Positions 8,017-15,900 of a stretch of 27,728 nucleotides of DNA are shown piece after piece. This DNA is from JANXYY01 sp035530875 (GTDB lineage Bacteria; Actinomycetota; Actinomycetes; Nanopelagicales; Nanopelagicaceae): NCBI GenBank assembly GCA_035530875.1, contig DATKUB010000052.1:1-27728 (forward strand), given 5' to 3'. Every line of letters begins with the position of its first letter. The first letter of the stretch is position 1. The notes under the pieces were generated by a model, which saw only the letters and a program-made list of their open reading frames with translations, searched no databases and was not told the origin of the DNA. A program made the position numbers and the translations under genes.

Positions 8017-8815
8017 TTCTCGCAGCCTCCACGAATCGGAGTGCGCGGTCTGAATCGACGTCGTTCCAGGTGTAGCCGTCTACTTTCAGATCGCTGCCGA
8101 CGATGCATCCATCTGCATACTTCAGATATTTCGCGATGGTTGCTGCTTTTGCACCCGTGTTCAAGAGAACTGGAACTTCACTTGGAACTGCTTCCCGAAC
8201 TTCGGCAACCGTGCTCACCTCTGGCTCTGCACCAGCCATTGGGCCAGAGACCAAGATCGCGTCAGCCAAGCTTGAAACCACGGTGGAGCGGGCCACCTGT
8301 GGTGCCGTCCGAGACCCGATGCTTGAGGCGAATTCCGGCGTGATGTTCATAAAAATGCCGAGATCATTTCGATCAAAGCGTCGGCGATCACGAAGAAGAT
8401 CCGCAGCATTTGGATTCCAGAAACCCATGTCTGACTCCCAAGCCCCGGTGGCCACTTCACGCATAAAGAAAGCATCCGTGGCGACAGCGATTGCGAGCGC
8501 ACAGTTTGCATCCCAGAGAAAATCAACGCCATATGGTCGATCGGTTGGTCGACATTCGGTGACAACGCGCGCCATTACCGCGGATGCTTCAAGCCCGGCC
8601 TTCAACTGGTACGGGCGGTCGCCTTCGTTGCAGAAAAGAATTGCATCGAAGCCCGCTGCTAATAGTTTTTCGGTGTCGCGCTTCACCTGGTCGACTAATC
8701 CCTTGACGCCAAGGGTCTGGTCGTAGAGCGGCGTGCCGGGAAGTGGTGGCACATGCGCCATGGCAATCAGCGGTTTCGCCACACCTGGGAAAATTGTTTT
8801 AAAGCGCGAAGTCAT
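8009..8815 (-). CDS. BtpA/SgcQ-family TIM-barrel protein
   Basis: This 268-residue protein begins with the family-like stretch KPLIAMAHVPPLPGTPLYD and contains GFDAILFCNEGDRPY, DFLWDANCALAIA and a late GCIVGSDLKVDG motif, which together match BtpA/SgcQ proteins. BtpA was named for photosystem I biogenesis in cyanobacteria, whereas SgcQ belongs to a poorly characterised sugar operon of E. coli; the exact reaction is not established for most members. Here it lies between the repressor (4-bp overlap) and the kinase (8-bp overlap), so a catabolic enzymatic role is likely. A nucleoside or sugar-phosphate aldolase/isomerase-type reaction is speculation. Confidence 0.85.
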   Translation of the reverse strand: MTSRFKTIFPGVAKPLIAMAHVPPLPGTPLYDQTLGVKGLVDQVKRDTEKLLAAGFDAILFCNEGDRPYQLKAGLEASAVMARVVTECRPTDRPYGVDFLWDANCALAIAVATDAFFMREVATGAWESDMGFWNPNAADLLRDRRRFDRNDLGIFMNITPEFASSIGSRTAPQVARSTVVSSLADAILVSGPMAGAEPEVSTVAEVREAVPSEVPVLLNTGAKAATIAKYLKYADGCIVGSDLKVDGYTWNDVDSDRALRFVEAARSA

Positions 8816-9609
8816 TTCTTCTCCTTGGTATTTGCTGGCATTTCAGGCTCAACATGGATCACTTCGACATCGGCGTCTTCGAGTGCGCGGATGATCGGAT
8901 TGGTTGGAAGCGCATCGGTTATCAGCACATCCACCTGGCTGATTGCAGCCACGGTGGCAAAGGCGACTCGGCCCAACTTGGTGGCGTCGGCAAGAACGAT
9001 GCAACGCTGCGCTGCCTTAATCGCGCGCTGCTTTACTCGAGTGTCATCAAGGTTGTACTCGGTTAAGCCTTTTTCGGGAGAGATTCCAGCGACGCCAAGA
9101 AATACCGAATCGCAATTGAGATCTGCATACGATTCCTCGGCGCGGGCGCCAACCAAGCTCATCTCGCCCGGGCGGACCAAGCCGCCGCTAACCAGAGTTC
9201 GAATCTCCGGCCGCTTCGAAAGCTCGACGGCCACTTGGAGGCTCGACGTGACCACAGTCAGTGCCTGTCGCCCGCTGATCGCCTTGGCCATTTCCAGCGT
9301 TGTGGTGCCGACGTCAATGATTGCGGTCTCGCCGTCCCGGAGCAGGTCTGCCGCCGCCCGGCCGATCCTGGCCTTGGCCGAATGCGCCTCGTTGGCCCGA
9401 AGAGCGATCGGCGGCTCGTACGAACGGTTGATGGCCGGGATAGCTCCGCCCCTGATCCGCCGAGCCAGCCCTTCGAGTTCTAGTGCCTCAAGGTCGCGTC
9501 TGATCGTCATTTCGGAGGTTTTGAAGGATTTGGCCAGGTCAGAGATGCGAGCCTCGCCGTCGCGGGAGAGAACCGAAAGGATCGACCGGCGGCGCAGATC
9601 AGTACTCAT
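8812..9609 (-). CDS. DeoR-family transcriptional repressor, first gene of the sugar operon
   Basis: This 265-residue regulator has an N-terminal helix-turn-helix (RRRSILSVLSRDGEARISDLAK, then TSEMTIRRDLEALELEGLARR) and the C-terminal sugar-phosphate sensor domain with the family signature AIIDVGTTTLEMAKAI and SLVGARAEE. DeoR-type repressors usually release DNA on binding a phosphorylated intermediate of their own pathway. The ATG at 9609 is the first of the operon and the stop overlaps the BtpA-family start by 4 bp. It probably represses its own operon through the inverted repeat just upstream. Confidence 0.93.
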   Translation of the reverse strand: MSTDLRRRSILSVLSRDGEARISDLAKSFKTSEMTIRRDLEALELEGLARRIRGGAIPAINRSYEPPIALRANEAHSAKARIGRAAADLLRDGETAIIDVGTTTLEMAKAISGRQALTVVTSSLQVAVELSKRPEIRTLVSGGLVRPGEMSLVGARAEESYADLNCDSVFLGVAGISPEKGLTEYNLDDTRVKQRAIKAAQRCIVLADATKLGRVAFATVAAISQVDVLITDALPTNPIIRALEDADVEVIHVEPEMPANTKEKK

Positions 9610-9632
9610 GGTGGGAACCTAGAGGCAGTCCC

Positions 9633-9656
9633 CACAAATTACAACACCTTTTTGTG
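9633..9656 (-). promoter_or_regulatory. Candidate promoter/operator of the sugar operon
   Basis: CACAAA (9633-9638) and TTTGTG (9651-9656) form a 6-bp inverted repeat with a 12-bp spacer, 24 bp upstream of the DeoR ATG. A TAATTT hexamer on the minus strand (9641-9636) overlaps one arm and a TTGATA lies at 9668-9663, so a bound repressor could occlude polymerase. The 21-bp gap between those two hexamers is too long for an ideal promoter, so the exact elements are uncertain. Confidence 0.4.
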
Positions 9657-9747
9657 ATTTTTTATCAATTCGTAACATTCTTATTCGATAGAACCTCCCA
9701 AGCGTTCTTCGCCCACCGCCGCGCAGAAGCCCGCATGGATCTGCAAT

Positions 9748-9781
9748 CTGCACGGTCGAATCGCTACAACCTGCACGGTCG
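9748..9781. repeat. Short direct repeat between the sugar operon and abiE
   Basis: CTGCACGGTCG occurs at 9748-9758 and 9771-9781, a 23-bp period. It lies in the non-coding stretch between the divergent DeoR and AbiEi genes. No binding protein can be named. Confidence 0.5.
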
Positions 9782-9868
9782 TACCGGCGAATCTTTCGTT
9801 ACAGCGCGACGAGCGCTGGAACCTCAATTCTTGCGGTGTTTAGTACGTCATACTCATCCCCCGGCTCG

Positions 9869-9902
9869 GGCAGAACCGTACCGATTATGGTACTGTTCTG
9901 CC
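9869..9902 (+). promoter_or_regulatory. Inverted-repeat operator abutting abiEi
   Basis: Two 14-bp arms (9869-9882 and 9889-9902) are inverted copies with 13 of 14 matches around a 6-bp centre (GATTAT). The right arm ends on the base before ATG 9903. AbiEi antitoxins are known to bind inverted repeats in their own promoter and repress it, so this is the probable autoregulatory operator. In RNA it would form a hairpin that could also affect translation start. Confidence 0.65.
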
Positions 9903-10466
9903 ATGAAAGAGAGGACGATGACCTATCGACAAGTACTCCGAGAGTTCGCGGATGAACGCTATGGGTTGGTGACCACCCAAGACGCCATTGAGTTGGGCGT
10001 TCCGGCGGTTGAGTTACGCAAACTCGCTGCTCGCGGAGCGCTAACGCATTTAGCTCGCGGACTGTACCGAATGCCAGATATTCGACCGTCGCAGTATGAC
10101 CAATTTGCTGAGGCGGTCCAACGCGTTGGTGATGGGGCCTACCTAACGGGCGATGCCGTGCTTGCGTTGCACAACTTGGCGCTGGTAAATCCGCGGAGAA
10201 TTCGAGTCGGAACTGCCACGCGAATCCGTCACGAATTGCCGCCATATGTTGAGATCATCCGCCGGCAAATTCCGAAAGAAGATCTAACTGAATACGAGGG
10301 CATCCGCTCTACGACAGTTGCGCAAGCGCTGCTCGACTGTCGAGGGCTGGTCATGCGTGAAAGACTCTTGGAAGCGCTGCGCGAAGCAACCAAAAAAGGG
10401 CTAGTCACTCGAAGTGAAGCCGCTAGTACACGGGCAGCATTACGTAACGACAAGGTAAGCCCATGA
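9903..10466 (+). CDS. abiEi: AbiEi-family antitoxin / transcriptional autoregulator
   Basis: The product has 187 residues from ATG 9903; ATG 9918, with GAGAGG just upstream, is an alternative giving 182. The N-terminus (TYRQVLREFADERYGLVTTQDAIELGVP, then ELRKLAARGALTHLARGLYR) is the winged-helix domain seen in AbiEi_4 proteins; the remainder (YLTGDAVLALHNLALVNP ... STTVAQALLDC) is the usual antitoxin C-terminal part. It is the cognate antidote and probable repressor of the pair. The stop overlaps the toxin ATG by 4 bp. A much longer open frame upstream to 9654 runs through the operator and is not the real start. Confidence 0.9.
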   Translation: MKERTMTYRQVLREFADERYGLVTTQDAIELGVPAVELRKLAARGALTHLARGLYRMPDIRPSQYDQFAEAVQRVGDGAYLTGDAVLALHNLALVNPRRIRVGTATRIRHELPPYVEIIRRQIPKEDLTEYEGIRSTTVAQALLDCRGLVMRERLLEALREATKKGLVTRSEAASTRAALRNDKVSP

Positions 10467-11299
10467 AACCTCCCGCAAATGTCAATGTGTTAAATAAGCG
10501 GTGCGAAGCGATTGCCGGAGACGTCACTGCGTCTTTGCGCTTGCGACGAGTTGTTGCAGCAATAATCGTTGGTCAGATGCTCCCCCCAAGTGCGATTAAG
10601 GGTGGTACCGGCCTGAAGCTTCGACTCGGCCACGACAGAAGTCGTTTCAGTCAAGACCTCGACGTAGCGCGCCGCGATGGACTCATCCAGTTTGTCGATG
10701 GTTTCCAGGCAAGACTGACACAGGGATGGGGTGGCTTCTCAGGCAGACTTGTGGAACTTGAACCAGCGCGCCCAAAAGGTGTGCCGGCCGAATACATCAT
10801 GCGCCCGTATGACGTGAAACTCGAGTACAAGGGACGCTCGTGGATCACGGTTCTAGTCGAAGTCGGACATGACGAACTCGGCGATACAGAGCGACCCGAG
10901 AAGTTAATCGCACAGGATCTAGTCGCGCTATTCGAAAGTCTTGGGTTGCAAAACCCAGGACCGCTAGCGGTCGTGCAAGTAACTCATCAGATTGCGCAGA
11001 AAATTCATGCCCTTACCGCTCCTGATAGCCAGCGCGCACATGACCTAGTGGATTTGCAGTTGCTGATCACAAGCGGAGTGGAGATTGGAGTCCTTGTCGA
11101 AACAGTTAAGCGGCTTTTTGACTACCGGCGTTCGCACGAATGGCCGCCAACAGTCACTCCGGCGACTGATGGTACCTGGGCTTCCCTTTATCGAGAGGCT
11201 GCAGTCGGGCTCCCCGTTTTAGAGACCGTTGACTCTGCCGTCGCATGGGCAAATAACTTAATAAACACACTCAACTTGGTGCTTCAAGCGAAGCCTTAA
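10463..11299 (+). CDS. abiEii: AbiEii-family nucleotidyltransferase toxin
   Basis: This 278-residue protein has the nucleotidyltransferase motifs of AbiEii toxins: IKGGTGLKLRL (GGT 47-49) followed by RSRFSQDLDVA with Asp65 and Asp67, a substrate-side Lys in YDVKLEYKGR, and the C-terminal QKIHAL (Lys180) plus RAHDLVDL (Arg191, Asp194, Asp197). AbiE systems act as type IV toxin-antitoxin modules and in some bacteria abort phage infection; related toxins modify tRNA acceptor ends. All visible motifs are intact, so the pair may be functional. It is followed by degraded DNA rather than another gene. Confidence 0.92.
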   Translation: MKPPANVNVLNKRCEAIAGDVTASLRLRRVVAAIIVGQMLPPSAIKGGTGLKLRLGHDRSRFSQDLDVARRDGLIQFVDGFQARLTQGWGGFSGRLVELEPARPKGVPAEYIMRPYDVKLEYKGRSWITVLVEVGHDELGDTERPEKLIAQDLVALFESLGLQNPGPLAVVQVTHQIAQKIHALTAPDSQRAHDLVDLQLLITSGVEIGVLVETVKRLFDYRRSHEWPPTVTPATDGTWASLYREAAVGLPVLETVDSAVAWANNLINTLNLVLQAKP

Positions 11300-11503
11300 G
11301 CGTCGACGAGGTGCCCCATCAAGGTGGCGCGCGAAGGCGGTTGAGATTCGCCGGATTCCTATGCGCCATAAGGCTTCTGGGGCTCCGCTGGTTGATGACC
11401 TTCATTATTCGGGCTGAGGCGCTTTCTCTGTGAGCCGTCCTAAGGATGAGATAATTACCGATATTTTGGAAAATCAGTGAGCAGCACTGCGCGGATCGAA
11501 TAG

Positions 11504-11649
11504 TCAGCCACGCTCTTCCCCGCCGATGAGCCAAATCTTTGGTCTCTCCATCACGCGCAACACAAAAGAATTTCCCTCTGTCACGCGCTGATCAAACTCG
11601 GATGCCGCGTAGATAGTCGGGTTAATTTTCCGGCCCAATTGCTGGTTGA
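11504..11649 (-). pseudogene. C-terminal fragment of a nucleotidyltransferase-domain protein
   Basis: On the minus strand the peptide LNQQLGRKINPTIYAASEF, then RVTEGNSFVLRVMERPKIWLIGG to a stop at 11504, matches the tail of small MNT-type nucleotidyltransferase proteins (a prolonged -NP-hY--EEF---h--G--F---Vh--PKhhhIG- pattern). No catalytic GS-DxD region lies upstream: beyond about 11650 the frame reads into unrelated sequence. It is therefore a severed tail, joined to a plus-strand toxin-antitoxin remnant. Confidence 0.55.
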
Positions 11650-11743
11650 GGCAAACACGGAATTGATGGCGGAAATTGACCGCGTCATTGCTAACCCGAA
11701 ATTGGCAGTCACAGTCGATCGACACAAGCGCCCACGACACTAA
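11638..11743 (+). pseudogene. Possible 3' end of an antitoxin gene
   Basis: The frame LLVEANTELMAEIDRVIANP, then KLAVTVDRHKRPRH and TAA (11741-11743) sits directly in front of the toxin-like ATG at 11744. Antitoxin-before-toxin order and zero spacing fit a type II pair. Its 5' part is missing, because upstream DNA belongs to the opposite-strand nucleotidyltransferase tail. Too short for a family assignment. Confidence 0.3.
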
Positions 11744-12000
11744 ATGGTCATTCTATTCTGGACACCAAGCGCTAGAAAGAGTTACGAAAACCTCAATAGG
11801 CCGGGCACTGATGTAGGTCCAAGACTGATGGATGCAATCGAAAACATCCTTGACCAACTCGTGATCAATCCCAACTCAGTTGCGATGAAACCCCGCCAAC
11901 TACGAGCGATGACTCTCCAGTGTCACTTTCCGTAGCGCTTGGTGTGCGTCTGTGCGCGGCATTCTTGCCCAAGGGCACCGTTCTTCTCTAACGCGGTATC
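11744..12000 (+). pseudogene. Broken RelE/ParE-like toxin
   Basis: The frame opens MVILFWTPSARKSYENLN, with a helical middle (MDAIENILDQLVINP) and KPRQLRAMTLQ, then hits TAG at 11933-11935. In the +1 frame just beyond, VALGVRLCAAFLPKGTVLL reads as the likely continuation of the final strands before TAA. The size and the opening beta-strand / two-helix pattern suggest a RelE/ParE fold, but similarity is not strong. A frameshift near 11925-11935 has probably inactivated it. Confidence 0.4.
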
Positions 12001-12087
12001 CGACCGTTTTCAGATCAACTATCAAGGCATCTTCGATAGTTACCTCCTAGGACAACTCGCTCACGTCGTAGGCGTTGCGGGCCTGCC

Positions 12088-12666
12088 GGCGAGACATTCA
12101 AGAAATCGGAGGTGTGCTGGCCCATAATGCGAGTTGACTGTTAGCAGTAAGAGGTTTTGGTGATCGATTGGGTTGAGATCGTGCCGGTATTCATCGAGCA
12201 CGGCACTTGTGTTCCGACGATTCCGGCGACGGTAACACTGCCGTGGTCACGACCGGCGCATTCTCCAGATCGGCTGCGCGTGTGGAGGAAAGTTTCAGTT
12301 GCCAACTCCCATCGGCGTAAATCGTCGTTGCCTTGGGAACGGTCCATGCGGCGGTCCAGGTTAAGGAACCGTCAGCGTTTGTTGACGAGAGGTAGGGAAT
12401 GACATAGACCAGGCAGTTATTGGCGTCGTAGATCTTCTCGTACAGCCGACCAATGTCAGCCCCTGAACTCAATACGATCTTGGACGAAACAACCTGGCCC
12501 AGCTTGACTGTCATGCTCGACAGCGAGCCGACATAAAGACCATAGCTCGACGAATCGATCCCAAATTGAACATTCCCATTTGTTAGATAGGTAGACATAT
12601 CAAACGTCGGCAACGCAGTGGCCATCGTGTCCAGGTAGTACGGCGCAACGCCCGAATGCGCCCGGC
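12088..12666. repeat. Decayed direct duplicate (copy A) of the 21-kb segment
   Basis: A block starting with 35 identical bases (12088-12122 = 21058-21092) continues, in the same orientation, as a diverged copy of 21058-21738. It covers the 3' end of the HTH gene and the last third of the secreted Ig-like gene. Two internal deletions are visible: one shortening the HTH gene's end, and one of some 60-70 bp before the sequence around 12626. Beyond about 12666 the similarity stops. Confidence 0.85.
12141..12666 (-). pseudogene. Truncated, frameshifted copy of the secreted protein at 21143-22393
   Basis: Reading the minus strand, LPTFDMSTYLTNGNVQFGID ... YEKIYDANNCLVYVIPYLS ... AADLENAPVVT matches the C-terminal domain of the 416-residue neighbour closely. 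After about 12245 the frame shifts; the true C-terminus (VAGIVGTQVPC ... STQSITKTSYC) continues in another frame to the stop at 12141. The signal peptide and both Ig-like domains are absent. This is a non-functional remnant. Confidence 0.8.
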
Positions 12667-12981
12667 AAGAATCGGCAGGCTAGTGCCGAAACCGGGATTG
12701 TATGGCGGTGGTAACCGCTTACTATTGTTCACTATACTTCATCATATTTTCCATCCAGATTGGGTTGTTTCCCTTACCACGCAACCACTTTACGCTGCTA
12801 TACATCACTATAGAAGAACCCAGAATGTCGAAGGGAGTTCTAGCAGCCTTGTCAACGTAAGCCTGACGTACACCACTGACATCAATCATCTGGAGACGCC
12901 AGATTCGAACCCAACCCTGACACGTAGGGGCTTGGCAACAGTCCCGATTCAAGGAATCCTCTCGCCGATAACGGCACGTCT
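12667..12981. other. Non-coding stretch downstream of the FN3 gene
   Basis: About 315 bp with no credible gene; the open frames here have no recognisable protein character. It is relatively AT-rich at 12715-12810. The only structure seen is a perfect inverted repeat at 12888-12904 (ATCTGG-N5-CCAGAT) without a T-run. A GGTTCGAATC-like string nearby is not part of a foldable tRNA. Confidence 0.5.
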
Positions 12982-15900
12982 TCATGGCCGCCATGTGGCG
13001 ACCGCCGCGGCAAGCCCGCCTTTCACGGTCTTGGCCGTGACCTTGATCCGGTTGATTCGCGCCTTGACGCCGAGTTTGCGCAACTCTTGCGCGATTACCT
13101 TGGCGCGCAGATTGGCCATTCGCACACCATGCGCATCGTGCAAACCGTATGAGTGGCTTCCAACAATCGTTACGACTCCACCTCTACCCTTAATCGATTT
13201 TGCGAACGCCTTGACTTCCGTAAGGAGGCGCCTGCTCGGGATAAAGATGTTGTCCGGATAAACCGAGGTCATAAAGGCGGCCACGATCTCCGTCACGGCT
13301 TCACTGTTTTGCACAGTGGTGACTGCAGACAGGGTCTGCGCAGTGCTTAATTTCGTGGCGGCAATCACGCACGTCGTGCGCTTGCATGGAATCGGCGTCG
13401 TCGCACCGGTTCGCGACGCCCGCATAATCATCTCGACGGTTCCGCCGGCGGGCGCTTTCAAGGTGACGGCTACCGCACCGATCCGAGTAGTGGCCGGAGC
13501 GGTCGTGACCGCTGAAGCAATCTCGGTCTTGACGATCGCGGCGGCGATCGCTTCAGCCTGCGTGACGGCTCGCGCGCTAATTTGGGCAAGGGCCAGTGAT
13601 TGGATTGCGGCCTTTGCCAACCGCGGGGTGACTGAGGTGCTAGGCAATGAGGCAGGTGAGGTGCCGCCGATATTTGTGGCAGTGACGGTAAACGTGTAAG
13701 CCGTATCATTAGCCAGCGAATTGACCACGCAGTATGTGAGCAGTGAAGTGGTACAGGTATGGCCACCCGGACTTGAGGTTACCGTGTAGAAAATGGTGCC
13801 AGGCGGCGCAGTCCAGGACACGATCGCCAACCCATTACCGGCAACTGCACTTAGGCCAACTGGCGCTAACGGGGTTGTTGCCGATACCTGCGGAATAACG
13901 GGATCGCTAGCCGCTGAAGCCGCGGATTTCCCGGCTGCATTCTTGGCGGTAACCGTAAAGGTATAGGACTCGCCGTCGACCAGCGAAGCCACTGAGCAAG
14001 TAAGTAGTGACGTGGTGCAACTGAATTTTCCGGGCGATGAAGTCACGGTATATGAGGCGGCACCGACCGCAGCCGCCCAACCGATTATTGCAAAATTATC
14101 GCCGGCAACCGCGGTCACCTGAGCCGGCGTCTCAGGCGCCGTCTGGGCCAGTAACGGAGTGACTGCAGCGCTGGCCGCCGACGCCGCCGATGCGCCGATC
14201 GCATTTTTTGCGGTGACGGTAAAGGTATATGGCGTCCCGTCTTTCAGCGCGGAAACCACGCAAGAGGTGAGGGTTGCCGTGGCGCAACTCAACCCACCGG
14301 GAGTTGATGTAACCGTGTAGGAGGTGGCTCCGGCCGAACCGGTCCAAGACACCGTCACCAAGCCGTCGGCCGGCACTCCGGCCACGCCGGTGGGTGCACT
14401 CGGGACCGCCACAGCTTTCGCCGGCGTCACCGCGTTACTGGCCACTGAAACAGCGGATGAGCCCGCAACATTCGATGCAGTCACCGTAAAGGTGTAGGGC
14501 CGCCCATTACTCAGCGCAGAGACCGAGCAAGACAGCAAAACCGTCCGGCAACTGGATCCGGCTGGATTTGAAGAGACGACATAAGAGGTAGCGCCGAGCG
14601 ATGCGGGCCAGGAGACCAGAGCTGACGAATCCCCCGACTCTGCACTCACGGTGGCCGGTGCCCGAGGTGCAGTCAGCGGGATCACCGATGCAGTCGCCAA
14701 CGAAGCCGAAGAGGTGCCGGCGGAGTTGGTAGCGGTCACCGTAAATGTGTAACGGAGCCCGTCGGTCAGTGGCGAAATTGCGCAGGACAGCAGTGAAGTA
14801 GTGCAGGTGATGCCGTCCGGATTTGAAGTCACCTTGTACGAGGCGGCGCCGGCGGCCTTAACCCACGACACCACTGCCAACCGATCACCCGCAACTGCCG
14901 CGACCGCCGAAGGTGGCGGCGGCGCCACTAGCGGAATGACCGGCGAGGTGGGCGATGAAGCGGCGGATGCGCCCGCTGAGTCACGGGCCGTGACCCTAAA
15001 CGTGTATGACTTGCCGTTAGTCAATCCAGCCACCGAACAAGTGAGCAGTGCGGTTGTGCACGTGAATCCGCCCGGAGATGAAGTGACCGTGTACGACACC
15101 GCGCCAATCGACGGCAGCCAAGCCACGGTGGCTAGCCCATTGCCGGCAACTGTCGTGATTCCGGCCGGGGTTGGCGGCGGACGCCTGGCGACAAAGGGAA
15201 CTACCGGCGCGCTCGGCGCGGAAGCACTAGAAGTGCCGGCCGAGTCGCTGGCTGTGACCTTAAAGGTGTAAGCCGTGCCGTTGCTCAACCCGGCCACCGA
15301 ACAAGCGAGCAGTGCGGTTGTGCAAGTGAAACCGCCCGGAGATGAAGTGACCGTGTAGGAAGTCGCAGCCGCCGATGGCCGCCAGGCCACCGACGCAGAC
15401 CTTTCGCCGGCGCTCGCGGTAACTCCAGTGGGAGTTGACGGTGGCAGCTTGGCCGCCGCCGGAACTACCGCCGCGCTCGGCGCCGAGGCACTAGAAGTGC
15501 CAACCGAATTGTTGGCAGTAACGGTAAAGGTGTAAGGCGTGCCATTGCTCAATCCGGCAACTGAACACGTCGAAGAAGTGGTCGTACAAGTCAGGCCGCC
15601 GGGCGATGAAGTCACGGCATAGGAATCGGCGTTAACCGATCCGACCCAGGACACCGACGCACTCCCTTCGCCCGCATCCGCAGTGACGCCAGTGGGAGTT
15701 GCTGGCGGTATCAGTGCGAGTTTCGGCGTAACCGCAGAACTTGCCGCCGATGCCGGAGATGTTCCAACCGAGTTCGTTCCGGTCACTTTGAACGTGTAGG
15801 CGGTGCCGTTCTTTAATCCGACGACCGAGCAAGTCAGGAGCGCGGTTGTGCAAGTGAAACCGCCGGGGCTTGAAGTCACGGTATAAGAGTCGGCGCCAAC

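Noticed and set aside
8753..9622. A 289-codon plus-strand open frame opposite the DeoR gene
   Set aside because: It is antisense to a well-supported DeoR regulator, has an Arg/Ser-rich shadow composition and lacks a start signal.
9654..9902. An 83-codon N-terminal extension of AbiEi
   Set aside because: It would translate through the operator-like inverted repeat; the conserved winged-helix domain begins just after ATG 9903/9918.
12890..12925. Possible tRNA or tmRNA 3' end (GGTTCGAATC on the minus strand)
   Set aside because: The T-arm does not pair beyond the loop, there is no acceptor or anticodon stem in the expected place, and the adjacent bases form a separate small inverted repeat.
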